NCBI RefSeq assembly: GCF_001949145.1
Contig: NW_019091708.1
Location: 189,951-216,825 of the forward strand
Direction of reading: 5' to 3'
Origin: Acanthaster planci
Taxonomy: Eukaryota > Echinodermata > Asteroidea > Valvatida > Acanthasteridae
DNA: 26,875 nt
Part shown: one piece after another, positions 21,101 to 26,492 of the stretch
Layout of the letters: each line of letters opens with the position of its first letter
How positions within the stretch are numbered: the stretch's first letter is position 1
Translations under genes and position numbers: made by a program
Notes under the pieces: model-generated
Database searches by the model: none
What the model was told of the DNA's origin: nothing
Seen by the model: the letters and a program-made list of their open reading frames with translations, nothing else

Positions 21101-23195
21101 TTTGCCCTGTAAATGTATATCCAACAGGTATTCTAAAGCTTGTAAGCCCATGTGCAACGTAAGTTGCCACAGGTTTGTATATGTATGTGTAAGCTTATTG
21201 CAAGTTAAAAAAGAACATCAGCAAGTTTATAAGACTAGTTCACAAGTTCACCTGTAAGCTTGAAAGCCCATGCCCAAGCCTGTAAACCAAGTAATAAAAA
21301 GTTATATGTTGTTCGGTACCTCGTCAAGGAATGTGCTCCAAATATGCGTTGATTTGTTTGTTTTTAGTATTTTATTCTTTTCTTTCAGCTGAGTCTTTCT
21401 GCAAATTCGAAGGTGAAAGGTACCATGTAAGTAAACTCAAGTCGAGCTGCTGAGTTAAAGATTAGTCTCCCTATTAGATGTGGACTAATTTTGTGTTTGT
21501 TACGTGCCCTTTCTTGCCTCATTTTTCTATTTGGGTTTTGGGGGACATACGCCTTTTGTCAATAGTTTATTTTGAAACTTTAATGTTCACCTGGGCGGCC
21601 CGATGTGTCTTGTGTTTGTCTTGTATGTGGAATTACCAGAATAAATATTATTATTATTATTAACATTCCCAACTATTTAAGTATTATTCACCGCGTCGTG
21701 GTGTACTAGACAAAAAGAATATGTCAATGAACGACTTCAAATAGCGAAGCCCTTTACATGTTGTATTAGCCAAACAAAAACAATTTGCCTAAACGCCATT
21801 TAACAGGACAAGTATTCCACATCACTTATAAATGATTAAACGACATTAAATGTAATCAATGGCAGATTGCTACACTGAACAGTGAAGAAAATCTACAAAT
21901 TAGACAGGAGGTGTATAATTAAGAACCAGTTTTCGTTTCTGCCATTAACTTACTCGAGCTGAAATTATAGAGATCTGAAAATTTACGGTAAAGTATTGTT
22001 CAGAGAATAAAACTACATGTGCATTGTTTTTCTATATGTATCTGTCTCACAGGAGGGAGACCTCATACCTGTTTCTCAACCGTGCACTATACTGATTTGT
22101 GGGGAGGATGGAGATATTAAGTATCAGGAGGTTAAGTGTAATCGGACTTGTCCTAATGTAAGTAAATAAAACGACAAGTACGAATGAGAAATCACACAGG
22201 ATGTAAAAAAATACCTTTGTCCAAACGACAAACATGGGAGAATCACGCTGTATATTATGACAAAGAAAAATCATATTTAGTTGCTGTAGAGTGTATTCCT
22301 TTCATTGTGCAGATCAATCAGCAGCATTTATCTGCCTTAACCAGAAGCTCTGCCATCGGTTGAAAAGAGTTCGTATTGTTGGTAGCGATGAAGCTGTAGC
22401 ATGCGCATTTCCAAGTCGTTTGTGAACCAGCGAAGTTCGGTTCTGACCAAACAAGCCTCAGTTGCAAAGAAAATTGCGCCGTCTTTTGGTACAGTTCGGG
22501 GCTCATTGCAAGAGAAACTGTCACACTATTAAACAAACGGAACCAGTCGATGAATGTACGGATTAAACATAGAAGCAATTGCCCCTTGTTCAGCTAATAA
22601 CCATTCTAAATTTGTATTTTCCTTCTTTTGTTATCAGGGAAGGCTAACTGAAGTAAGTCCAGACAGATGCTGCCCCGTTTGTGGTAAGTTCTATTAAAGA
22701 TTAAATAAAAAGAATGTGCCACAGCAATCACACAAAAGCCATCCCATGTGTACATGTGTTTGGAAGCTGGCACGTCATTTTCCGACCTTGGCGATTTTTA
22801 TACACCTTCACATAAAGTATTAGGCAAACATGTCCAAATAGTGGAATAAAAGGAAAAACTTACACTATACAGTTCCAGACGGAAGAGACTGCTCCTACAG
22901 AAAGCACTCCAGTTTGGTTGTAATCGACGATTGCTTCTCTGAGAGACGCATCCCTTACACGGACTGCGAGGGGGCCTGTCCATCCAACAGCCGCATCACC
23001 ATTTTGCCAGACGCCCACGTCAGTTTCAACTGCGGTTGCTGCAAACCTAAACAGCTTGAGCAGAACTACGTCAAGATGAAATGTAACAACAATACCGAGT
23101 TTTATCATCCGTACTATGAGATCAAGGACTGCACATGCCAATCCTGCGAAAACGATCCCATGCAGAACCTGGTTGTGAACCCGTTTATGCTGTAG
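117..23195 (+). CDS. Mucin/VWF-like secreted glycoprotein, multi-exon, 5'-partial (C-terminal part)
   Basis: This gene model was assembled by eye from splice borders, reading phase and cysteine spacing. Exons: 117-164, 702-749, 1321-1368, 11563-11607, 12317-12360, 12569-12667, 12926-12962, 13095-13196, 14156-14454, 15041-15161, 15425-15454, 15572-15682, 17801-18099, 18398-18518, 18777-18806, 18915-18995, 21389-21426, 22053-22157, 22638-22683, 22873-23195 (stop TAG). The exons join in one open frame. All module boundaries are phase 1. The phase-0 introns fall only inside VWC or VWC-like domains. Domain order is Thr/Ser/Pro repeats, VWC, [Thr/Ser/Pro, Cys-rich, VWC-like] twice, Thr/Ser/Pro, VWC, C-terminal cystine knot. 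Gel-forming mucins and VWF share the VWC-to-cystine-knot ending, and there the knot drives disulfide dimerisation. Signal peptide and VWD domains, if present, lie upstream of the window. It could equally be an otogelin- or hemocytin-like protein. Transcript evidence is needed for the link between the 117-1368 exons and those from 11563 on. Confidence 0.8.
702..749 (+). CDS. Thr/Ser/Pro mini-exon, tandem copy 2
   Basis: This is the second 48-nt phase 1-1 exon, after acceptor ATTGCAG and before donor GTCTGG. It encodes TSTKLPQTTELPTTS and differs from copy 1 at two residues (T to K, K to Q), with a silent ACG in place of ACA. It sits 585 bases from copy 1 within the tandem array. Surviving open coding with mostly conservative change suggests the exon is still used. 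Confidence 0.7.
1321..1368 (+). CDS. Thr/Ser/Pro mini-exon, tandem copy 3
   Basis: This is the third 48-nt phase 1-1 exon, after acceptor GTTGCAG and before donor GTCCGG. Its peptide is identical to that of copy 2, with base differences at silent sites. It lies 619 bases after copy 2. The next unit copies the surrounding intron (1517-1832) but breaks off before a fourth exon. On this model the protein continues from here across a 10.2-kb intron to the exon at 11563. Confidence 0.7.
1806..1845 (+). repeat. 15-bp direct repeat at the broken end of the tandem array
   Basis: TCGATATGTCTACCA occurs at 1806-1820 and again at 1831-1845. The sequence follows the tandem unit up to about 1832, then repeats this 15-mer and runs into unrelated sequence. 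In the preceding unit the same position continues instead into the region before the next mini-exon. This marks the rearrangement junction that ends the array. Confidence 0.7.
1846..2730. other. Intron sequence with no gene recognised
   Basis: This stretch starts at the array breakpoint. It has several short open frames on both strands, including a Thr/Ser-rich stretch near 1870-1955 that ends in a stop and lacks a phase-1 donor. The minus strand from about 2690 to 2560 reads as a protein-like short frame starting MWRELLLAQFAEMYENA before it stops. I do not recognise it. The rest looks like decayed transposon or plain intron. Confidence 0.4.
2730..2762. repeat. Imperfect TAA microsatellite
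   Basis: A run of TAATAATAATAAATAACAATAATAG-type sequence abuts the left arm of the foldback element. Such A/T-rich trinucleotide runs often lie at the edges of mobile elements. Confidence 0.6.
2761..3182. mobile_element. Foldback element with ~180-bp inverted arms
   Basis: The left arm (about 2761-2943) and right arm (about 3008-3182) are inverted copies of each other with scattered mismatches. For example, CTAATCTAAGCGGGA at 2926-2940 pairs with TCCTGCTTAGATTAG at 3011-3025, and the outer part near AATAAATTCAT pairs with ATGAATTTATT. The middle contains a smaller hairpin, CCCCTGCT (2977-2984) with AGCAGGGG (3000-3007). There is no coding capacity, as expected of a non-autonomous foldback or MITE-type element. 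As single-stranded RNA or DNA it would form a long hairpin. Confidence 0.75.
3269..3370 (+). pseudogene. MADF-like DNA-binding fragment
   Basis: The frame reads VARYIGLSSDEVHTWWKDLR followed by TNKLG and soon a stop. This resembles the helical part of MADF/Myb-type DNA-binding domains, with a conserved Trp-Trp-x-x-Leu-Arg segment, often found as the second protein of PIF/Harbinger transposons. It is a fragment with no start of its own, and the sequence before it is the foldback element. It lies next to, and opposed to, the transposase-like fragment at 3476-3829, which supports a decayed Harbinger origin. A homeodomain-like helix is an alternative reading. Confidence 0.35.
3476..3829 (-). pseudogene. 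PIF/Harbinger-like transposase fragment
   Basis: The minus-strand frame contains VVGCIDGSSIPEG at about 3520-3559. This matches the form of the first catalytic Asp region of Harbinger (DDE) transposases, usually G-x-I/V-D-G-T. The frame stops soon after, and no second or third catalytic Asp/Glu can be seen, so it is a fragment. The 5' end of the frame overlaps a dispersed repeat (3768-3845). It lies close to a MADF-like fragment in opposing orientation, the pairing expected of Harbinger elements. Recognition rests on one motif. Confidence 0.35.
3768..3845 (+). repeat. Dispersed repeat, copy 1 (CGACCAAT..TTTGAGGAGCC)
   Basis: GATATTA, CGACCAATAAGAACGC and, after some 25 bases, TAGCCTTATTAACATAATTT followed by GAGGAGCC recur with changes at 26773-26850 in the same orientation. 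The shared order and spacing over about 75 bases mean a repeat family, probably the end of a DNA transposon. The CCAAT core is conserved in both. Confidence 0.7.
4226..4440 (-). CDS. Possible antisense exon with RRM-like RNA-binding motif
   Basis: The minus-strand frame reads FKITVRTC, about 24 residues of spacer, then SRHGLAFVEYTTK and finally LGCTIFIP before a GTAGGT donor-like site. GLAFVEY resembles RNP1 of RRM domains, FKITVRTC could be a poor RNP2, and the terminal strand also fits. The spacing between RNP2 and RNP1 is shorter than usual, so the fold is doubtful. An AG at 4442-4441 could be its acceptor. It lies inside the large intron of the plus-strand gene, so it would be a nested gene or a retrocopy remnant. 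No partner exon was identified. Confidence 0.27.
4441..6698. other. AT-rich intron, no gene recognised
   Basis: I read this on both strands and found only short unrelated open frames, runs of A/T (notably 5590-6170) and repeated TACATGTA-type motifs. The part from about 6240 to 6690, just before the zinc-finger start, has a 63-codon open frame I do not recognise. It may belong to the 5' end of the polymerase element. Confidence 0.4.
6699..9391 (+). pseudogene. Decayed Polinton/Maverick-like family B DNA polymerase, truncated
   Basis: The fragment opens with two C2H2 zinc fingers (CKICGKAF.. and CKVCGKVF.., 6699-6866) right after a splice-acceptor-like TTGCAG. It then gives the N-terminal region and a Cys/His-rich segment (for example CGEKYCSVC near 7955). 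The exonuclease part shows FFDF near 8130 with the following Glu codon lost to TGA, NFQGYDSIL (exo II) near 8365-8390, and SDVD (exo III) near 8750 with its upstream Tyr replaced by a stop (TAA, 8733-8735). The coding thread changes frame at least six times and meets further stops at 8877, 9036, 9215 and 9389. It ends near FCGGRTNAVRLFYEA, just before palm motif A, so motifs A, B and C are absent. Integrase, ATPase and capsid genes are not seen. This family is protein-primed and replicates virus-like self-synthesising transposons. The copy is dead. It lies in sense orientation in the host intron. Confidence 0.8.
9392..11160. other. Intron with decayed repeat sequence, no gene recognised
   Basis: Polymerase similarity ends at about 9391 and nothing that follows continues it. 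Open frames up to about 83 codons occur on both strands, but none has a motif I recognise. A transposon-end-like sequence sits near 10002 (listed separately). Confidence 0.4.
10002..10050 (+). mobile_element. hAT-type transposon terminus-like sequence
   Basis: CAGGGGCGGATCCAGG near 10006-10021 matches the form of hAT/MITE terminal inverted repeats that are common in animal genomes. I did not find the opposite end or a target-site duplication, so only one terminus is suggested. Confidence 0.3.
11315..11503 (+). pseudogene. Fragment of a dispersed coding repeat, copy 1
   Basis: About 85 bases (11365-11450) match the minus strand of 22415-22500. In the frame that agrees between the two copies, both read G-(V/A)-I-x-FATEA-x-x-V-x-TE, so the similarity is preserved as protein, not only as DNA. 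I do not recognise the family. The frame stays open from 11315 to 11503, but no splice sites link it to the host gene. Confidence 0.45.
11563..11607 (+). CDS. Thr/Ser/Pro mini-exon before VWC domain 1
   Basis: A 45-nt phase 1-1 exon lies between acceptor CCTACAG and donor GTTAGT. It encodes HTTAARPSISPTTE, rich in Thr, Ser, Pro and Ala. Its length, phase and first bases (GAACAT-like) resemble the mini-exons at 117, 702 and 1321, so it may be an older member of that set. It follows the large transposon-filled intron and leads in frame into the VWC exons at 12317. Confidence 0.6.
11608..12316. other. Intron with T8/G11 homopolymer junction
   Basis: T8 followed by G11 at 11749-11767 is the only marked feature. 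No coding exon was found. A 99-codon open frame from 12145 runs through the next exon but is mostly read-through of intron. Confidence 0.5.
12317..12962 (+). CDS. VWC domain 1 (three exons)
   Basis: The exons are 12317-12360 (phase 1-0), 12569-12667 (0-0) and 12926-12962 (0-1), each with AG/GT borders. The joined domain has Cys in YCIYEC, DDCTVCVC, MCVTC, KLC and MCCPEF, ten in all, in the order of von Willebrand factor type C domains. It has the usual C-x-x-C-x-C centre and the CCP near the end. The final Cys of the usual CCPxC is replaced by Phe. VWC domains in mucins and VWF are extracellular, disulfide-bonded spacers that bind growth factors or extend stalks. The first intron falls between the Tyr-rich strand and the G-E/D-x-W turn, the same place as in the other VWC units of this gene. 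Confidence 0.8.
13095..13196 (+). CDS. Thr/Ser/Pro exon 1 of the duplicated cassette
   Basis: A 102-nt phase 1-1 exon lies after acceptor GAATAG, with donor GTACAG at 13197. The 33 whole codons include MKTTPTLTPPTLVTAEASTT and end ..SAAPLISTSGT, a mucin-type segment with no Cys. It is homologous to the exons at 15572 and 18915, and so is the intron that follows it. A stop would appear if the donor were not used. Between two Cys-rich modules it acts as a glycosylated linker. Confidence 0.75.
13197..14155. other. Duplicated intron, no gene
   Basis: The sequence shared with 15683-16170 confirms it as part of the duplicated unit. Only short frames are present. A TTTATATAAAAG stretch near 13620 has a counterpart at 16075 and looks like intron, not a promoter. 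Confidence 0.6.
14156..14454 (+). CDS. Novel Cys-rich exon A1
   Basis: A 299-nt exon in phase 1-0 lies after acceptor CATACAG and before donor GTAATT. Its 99 whole codons carry nine Cys: CHDNC, ILC, VYCKPF, PCNC, YMCVK, PCG and GAC. The last part, ACLLDGVYYR, matches the start of a VWC domain and is split by a phase-0 intron exactly where the true VWC domains of this gene are. The first 85 or so residues (containing QYGNYPSPCNCLGGYLRDYG) match no family I recognise. The alternation of Thr/Ser/Pro with a compact Cys-rich unit recalls CysD domains of vertebrate mucins, but the sequence does not match CysD. Confidence 0.8.
14455..15040. other. Intron, no gene
   Basis: The outer ends match intron 18100-18397 of the second unit (before exon B: TTTCTATTTCCA..TTTTGCCCAATTT). 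The centre is longer here and carries only short frames. Confidence 0.6.
15041..15161 (+). CDS. VWC-like exon B1
   Basis: A 121-nt exon in phase 0-1 lies after acceptor AATTTCAG and before donor GTAAAA. It starts PGDVVTKGCLRCVCKLNYGG and has Cys in GCLRCVC, MFC and PGC. The Gly-Asp turn followed by C-x-x-C-x-C is the core of a VWC domain, continuing ACLLDGVYYR from exon A1. It then passes into the micro-exon at 15425, which supplies a CPDF ending. Both ends agree in phase with the neighbours. Confidence 0.8.
15425..15454 (+). CDS. 30-nt micro-exon closing VWC-like module 1
   Basis: Acceptor CTGCAG and donor GTAAAA enclose 30 nt in phase 1-1, reading GPGTRCPDF between split codons. It aligns with the last exon of VWC domain 1 (..MCCPEF then GTAAGT), and the sequence after the donor is also alike (TTATTTGTTTCTGC). 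The second cassette has the same micro-exon at 18777, open in the same frame. It is too short for standard gene finders. If it is skipped, exon B still joins the next exon in frame, so alternative use is possible. A non-functional exon relic is the alternative. Confidence 0.55.
15572..15682 (+). CDS. Thr/Ser/Pro exon 2 of the duplicated cassette
   Basis: A 111-nt phase 1-1 exon lies after acceptor GAATAG and before donor GTATGC. The 36 whole codons contain LLTTPPLVTSEASTTQSAAP, followed by LVTPSGT. It is homologous to the exon at 13095, three codons longer, and to the shorter one at 18915. It serves as a Cys-free, presumably O-glycosylated linker between the two Cys-rich modules. Confidence 0.75.
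15683..17800. other. Intron with inserted repeat block
   Basis: Bases 15683-16170 match the first-unit intron 13197-13720, and 17690-17800 matches 14075-14155. Between them lies extra material: T16 at 16543-16558, G11 at 16712-16722 and a second G-run near 16748. A minus-strand open frame of 176 codons (16940-17470) has no motif I recognise. The insertion explains why unit 2 is longer than unit 1. Confidence 0.6.
16940..17470 (-). other. Unrecognised 176-codon open frame in an intron
   Basis: This is the longest uninterrupted frame in the window. It has Lys/Ser-rich composition, starts with Met, has scattered Cys and no transmembrane or catalytic motif that I can see. It lies wholly in inserted repeat sequence absent from the sister intron, so it is most likely part of a mobile element or a chance frame. 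Confidence 0.25.
17801..18099 (+). CDS. Novel Cys-rich exon A2
   Basis: This 299-nt phase 1-0 exon has the same length, splice borders and nine Cys as A1. About nine of 99 residues differ, mostly at the start (CHANCHVTEPIPCEY against CHDNCHVKEPILCEH) and near the end (GACLLHGVYYN against GACLLDGVYYR). The middle, from the KDRDPP region through WMTYMCVKI, is unchanged except Leu to Ser after PCNC. Such closeness shows a recent duplication or gene conversion. It has the same role as A1. Confidence 0.8.
18398..18518 (+). CDS. VWC-like exon B2
   Basis: A 121-nt phase 0-1 exon lies after acceptor ATTTTAG and before donor GTAAGA. It begins with the same PGDVVTKGCLRCVCKLNYG and ends PGCTTTP. It differs from B1 at only a few residues (for example GG to GQ, IKFK to LKFE). 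Cys are at the same places. It continues the VWC-like fold begun at the end of exon A2. Confidence 0.8.
18777..18806 (+). CDS. 30-nt micro-exon closing VWC-like module 2
   Basis: CTGCAG and GTAAAA enclose 30 nt in phase 1-1, reading GPSTSCPNF. It differs from the copy at 15425 at four bases, three of which change residues, yet it has no stop, and the Cys-Pro and Phe are kept. This parallel preservation is the main support for a real exon. Confidence 0.55.
18915..18995 (+). CDS. Thr/Ser/Pro exon 3, shortened by 10 codons
   Basis: An 81-nt phase 1-1 exon lies after acceptor GAATAG and before donor GTATAC. It reads PPTIEETRTLLTTPPLVTTE, then ASTTGT. Compared with the exon at 15572 it lacks exactly 30 nt (ten codons, from QSAAPL to PS), so the frame is kept. 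It leads into VWC domain 2. Confidence 0.75.
20440..20690 (-). pseudogene. Unidentified protein-like fragment
   Basis: The minus strand reads TMWYAQWRIEALHQRIREGP, then GPLSILCEIHDTGMYV, then a stop, with another stop just upstream of the coding stretch (RPGRW, then TAG, near 20690). The residue mix looks like a folded domain, but I do not recognise the family. Overlapping frames of 119 and 99 codons on the same strand suggest frameshift decay. Confidence 0.25.
21020..21277. repeat. Degenerate ~118-bp tandem repeat
   Basis: The motif AGCTTNNAAGCNCATGNNCAA (N variable) occurs at 21020-21040, 21137-21157 and 21257-21277, spaced 117 and 120 bases. Sequence between them is only loosely alike, with CAAGTTT/TGCAAGTT elements. 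It looks like an old minisatellite in the intron before VWC domain 2. Confidence 0.5.
21389..22683 (+). CDS. VWC domain 2 (three exons)
   Basis: The exons are 21389-21426 (phase 1-0), 22053-22157 (0-0) and 22638-22683 (0-1), all with clean AG/GT borders and GTAAGT donors. The joined sequence has FCKFEGERYH, EGDLIPVSQPCTILICGEDG, KCNRTCPN and DRCCPVC. That gives the standard VWC start (C..G..Y..GD), centre and CCPVC end. The central C-x-x-C-x-C is reduced to C-x4-C, leaving eight Cys. Intron places are identical to those of VWC domain 1, so both derive from one three-exon ancestor. It directly precedes the cystine knot, the usual order in mucins and VWF. Confidence 0.85.
21480..21661 (+). mobile_element. 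LINE/SINE 3'-tail-like sequence with (ATT)n end
   Basis: CTTGTATGTGGAATTACCAG then AATAAA and (TAT)n to 21661 is the usual shape of non-LTR retroelement tails that end in a short trinucleotide repeat. A 61-codon open frame on the plus strand precedes it but shows no recognisable reverse-transcriptase motif. No target-site duplication was identified. Confidence 0.4.
22158..22637. other. Intron containing copy 2 of a dispersed coding repeat
   Basis: Bases 22415-22500 on the minus strand match 11365-11450. The common frame reads GAIFFATEACLVRTELRWFT. It is flanked by unrelated sequence and has no splice link to the host gene. Confidence 0.5.
22873..23195 (+). CDS. C-terminal cystine-knot (CTCK) exon and stop
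   Basis: A 323-nt last exon lies after acceptor TATACAG, phase 1, 106 residues plus TAG. Cys are at RDC, IDDC, TDCEGAC, FNCGCC, MKC and KDCTCQSC, eleven in all. CEGAC is the C-x-G-x-C ring signature of cystine knots, and the closing C-x-C-x-x-C is typical of CTCK. In VWF, mucins and related proteins this domain forms tail-to-tail disulfide dimers in the ER. A short hydrophobic tail (QNLVVNPFML) follows the last Cys. The exon is intact, which supports the gene being functional. Confidence 0.9.
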
Positions 23196-24034
23196 GCCTA
23201 AATCTACAAAAAAAATTGACCTGTGTTTGGCTGCACATCCTTTCACCACGCTTGCTTGATAGTGTTTGTACAAGTCAGATAATACAAGGATTAACACCTT
23301 CATTGTGAAGCTTATGGTTCAATTGTGCATGTGAAGAAAGTCTGTACTGTTAGGTCGACTATCATGGCAGATAAATCTTCAATTTATAATTTCGTCAAAG
23401 AGAAATTGATTTCCTGACTACGCCAACTAAAATTTAACGATCTTGTTAAACCGTACAGAGCAGGATCCAGATAAAATTGGGGTTTTTTTTACATATAACA
23501 CAATAATATACAGTGTGGTGCAGAGGATGTTGAGCTAAATACCTTTATGAAGTATGAAACACGACTAATGATACAAGTTACAATTACCTGACTACAGCTT
23601 CAAGTAAAATATTCTTAGAATAGCCTTTTTTGCTGGACTAGAGTTACGCTAGGTATCTGCTAGTTTTGAACTGCTTAAAATGCCACTGTCAATTTTGTTT
23701 CGAGTCAATTGCCAAAAATACTAAATGCATTTACTGGGTAAGATCAAACCATGCTCAAAGTAACAGAACAATTACGTTTTTGATTCAACTAAAGCTGAAG
23801 CTGTTTTCTCTTATAGGAGACCGCTGTGACCTACACATAGCTTTAAACACAATACGTTTTATTCTTTGCTCGCTTCTAGGGGGTATAAAAGGGTCATTTC
23901 ATGTGAGACCAATACATCTTTGACCTTAGGTCTTCAAATTTTGATAAGAGGACACACCAATTTTTGGCTTGATCTGCAGTTCCATGTGGTGAAGGCAGAG
24001 CCGAGTTTAGCTGAAAATACCACTCTTTTAGAAA

Positions 24035-24040
24035 AATAAA
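24035..24040 (+). terminator. Candidate poly(A) signal AATAAA
   Basis: This is the first canonical hexamer downstream of the stop at 23195. Its use is inferred. A/T-rich sequence makes chance hexamers common, and another occurs near 24607. Confidence 0.3.
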
Positions 24041-24170
24041 TCATGGCCCTTAGTTTTCACCGGATCCGTTTTTAAGGGATCATAAAAGAAAAGGAAACAC
24101 ACAAAAAGCTCTGGAAGTATGTATTATGTTAGTGTATGTGTAGTAAAAGGTGATGCAACACGCCGAAGTT

Positions 24171-24210
24171 TTATTACAATGTTTTAAGAATTATTACAAT
24201 GTTTTAAGAA
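24171..24210. repeat. Perfect 20-bp tandem duplication
   Basis: TTATTACAATGTTTTAAGAA occurs twice, head to tail, without mismatch. Confidence 0.95.
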
Positions 24211-24240
24211 TTTGATTATTAATATACACTCGAGATTGAG

Positions 24241-26460
24241 GGTATTTTTCACAAATGTCAACAAAAAAAGACTCGCCTCTTTTGATTACTCTCCTATTAA
24301 ATATACATGTACTTCAAACCGTCCCAGTTCATAATGGCTGCACGTCTGTATTTAACTTGAAGGGGAACCTCAAGTTTAATACTATCAATGACATGGTGCC
24401 GGCTAAGCATAGTGTTGGCAGCAAAATAAACAATATCGACTTTAGGAAAAGAAATGAAATTTCGTGCACTGTTGTTCCTTGGTTGGATTAGCATAATTAT
24501 GTAATGTATTTCATTGGGCTTATCGATGATACCAATACTTATTAGTTACTAAACACTATTAACTTAATTCAATTGTGCTAGAGCTGCTTTTTTGCATGTA
24601 GATTGGAAATAAATACTTAACTGCTTAAAAATGGCATCGGAAATGTATTGAGTTGCTATTTTCATAGGAAGTATTTGGCTTTCAGGATGCAACTGTTCCG
24701 TTGGGACACTGGGCCAAAAACACTTGAACAAACAAGTTTAAGAGCTGTTTTTGGAAAGCTTTTGTCTTCAGTTGTTAAATGTGTGGAAACTTTTACGATT
24801 GTATTTTGTGTTTCCTGTCACCAAACCAAGCCTTTTAAACTGAACAGGCAACTTATTAGCGACGTCGCTTGAAAAAAAAAACTCGTCATCGAGACATCAT
24901 GATATTAATTTTTTAAACTACAAAATCTTACAAAAACAGGATAACGAAATCATGATGTTACGGATCATGAAACACGTCTACAAGTAGTTAGCATTGCATT
25001 CCACAATCAGTGATGTCAAGAATTAGTCATCCGAAAAATACTTGTTCTCAGGGCGGAATAGGATCCAAATTTATGAGTTACTAAGCGTTTGTCGGGGAAA
25101 AACAAATTACCATCAATCAAGACTCATTTTAAAAATGAAGGAAAATTTTTTGAAACTCATACTTATTGGAAAAAAATCAAAGTTGCCACAGGTCTTTAGT
25201 AAAACGATGGAAAATGTCAGAAATTTAACATGAATAAAGCTACTCACAAACAATAAATTGTGAAAAATGGTGTTTGTACCCAATCACAAAATTACAACCA
25301 TCTTTAAGGTTAGACCGTTGTTTTGGGGAGTGTATACAAGGCCAACACCGTGTTAACAAACCAGCCTAATGTGGCATCTCTATCTTAAACTTGTATAAAA
25401 CGCTCACGTACGACTTTTCACAATTATCGATTAAAAAAACAAGCACAAGAACAGCACCAGTTTTTCTATACGGACACTGATAGTCTGCTGTTGTGTAACT
25501 CGCCACCTTTCACCCGTTTGACTTACTTTGCAAAGCAATTCTCTGATAAACGAAATGATTAATTCTACCGAGATATCAATAGCGCTGATGGACTTACTTG
25601 GAATTGCACCGACCTCCTGTCGTCACGTAACGCTCTTACTTTAATGACAATACAGCATCGCTGTAATCGGAGCCCCCGGCTACTAGTTGACGTCAGGGCA
25701 CTTTTTGTAATACAGAACGTCAACCGTTTGCAGTCCGCCGTGTAACAACGGGAGGGCATTAGAATTGTACATGTGTGTTAATAAATTGAAGTATGTTTCT
25801 TCAGTGCTAGTGGTGTCACGGTAGCTTTATAATTAAATTTCAATTCCATTTCATTTAATTTCGTTTAATTAGAGAATTCTACCTCGCATCACATAACACA
25901 TCAGACTTAATTGAGATGTTCAGAGCCGTTTACACTGCAAACAGAATAGAGAACCTCGAGTAGTAGAGAATGGAGAGTTCTGTGACAATCTTAAAAAACT
26001 TGAACAACCTCTCAATCTATATCTGCCGCTCTCTCTCCAAAAAGTAAAAAAAAATCTGAAATCCCCCAAATTGACGACAGACCATGGATCTCATTTTTTT
26101 CAATTCGAATACGCCAAGATGGTGGCCTCGCACACCGCTTGGTTACTTGTTTCGGGATGAACCGCCTCCACCGCCAACGAAGACGTTACAGCCCAAGTGG
26201 GGGGAAAAAGATACCTGGCGATAGGATCATTGCATCTGCTTGGTGAGGGAGACGAACATCTAAATAAAATAACCCCTTCCCTCTTTGCCAAGGAAAGGGG
26301 TTATAAAAATGAGGACGATTTTAAACATACATATTAAATATTTAAAATATATTATAAAACATAGTATGCCAGCAAATCGTAACGTCAGAGTTGAATATAG
26401 ACATAATCCTTATATGGGTATTATATGTAGAAAAATCATTTTATTGTAGTACACCGAACG
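24241..26460. other. Intergenic region, no gene recognised
   Basis: Short frames (60-78 codons) on both strands lack recognisable motifs. TGACGTCA, a perfect CRE-type palindrome, lies at 25688-25695. An AAGATGGTGGC motif (YY1-like) lies near 26116-26126. These may mark a promoter region, but no first exon was identified. Confidence 0.4.
26269..26304. repeat. Hairpin-forming inverted repeat
   Basis: ATAACCCCTTCC is followed after 11 bases by GGAAAGGGGTTAT. The two are inverse complements with one bulged base. It could be a small transposon end or a structured RNA element. Confidence 0.7.
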
Positions 26461-26463
26461 ATA

Positions 26464-26492
26464 TCACTTTCCTTTACCTCCACCTCGCCGGC
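26464..26492 (-). CDS. Possible 29-nt terminal exon of an antisense gene
   Basis: On the minus strand, an acceptor-like ATCGTCCAG is followed by 29 nt encoding RRGGGKGK and TGA. An AATAAA lies 19 bases after the stop (26445-26440). A basic Gly-rich tail of this kind is common at the C-terminus of RNA-binding proteins. The match is very short and could be chance. The rest of the gene would lie beyond the window's right end. Confidence 0.2.

Larger units (their letters stand above)
18996..21388. other. Intron with several decayed repeats, no confident gene
   Basis: The first part resembles the introns after the other two Thr/Ser/Pro exons (to about 19140). G/C homopolymer stretches occur at 19670-19740. 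A part with minus-strand coding character (20440-20690) and a degenerate tandem repeat (21020-21277) are listed separately. Confidence 0.5.
23196..24240. other. 3' UTR / 3' flank of the mucin-like gene
   Basis: No further coding exon was found. The first canonical poly(A) signal AATAAA on the plus strand is at 24035-24040, about 840 bases after the stop, so the 3' UTR may reach there. A TATAAAA at 23884-23890 in a G-rich setting has no gene behind it. Confidence 0.4.

Noticed and set aside
22860-23303. 147-codon minus-strand open frame opposite the cystine-knot exon
   Set aside because: It is the shadow of the real CTCK exon, whose Cys pattern and splice acceptor are clear on the plus strand.
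23884-23890. TATAAAA as a promoter of a downstream gene
   Set aside because: No coding exon follows on the plus strand within several hundred bases. A chance match is likely in A/T-rich DNA.
25565-25759. Minus-strand first exon downstream of the CRE palindrome with a CAAGTAAGT donor
   Set aside because: The donor is good, but the frame is Arg/Ser-rich without a known motif and no partner exon can be placed.
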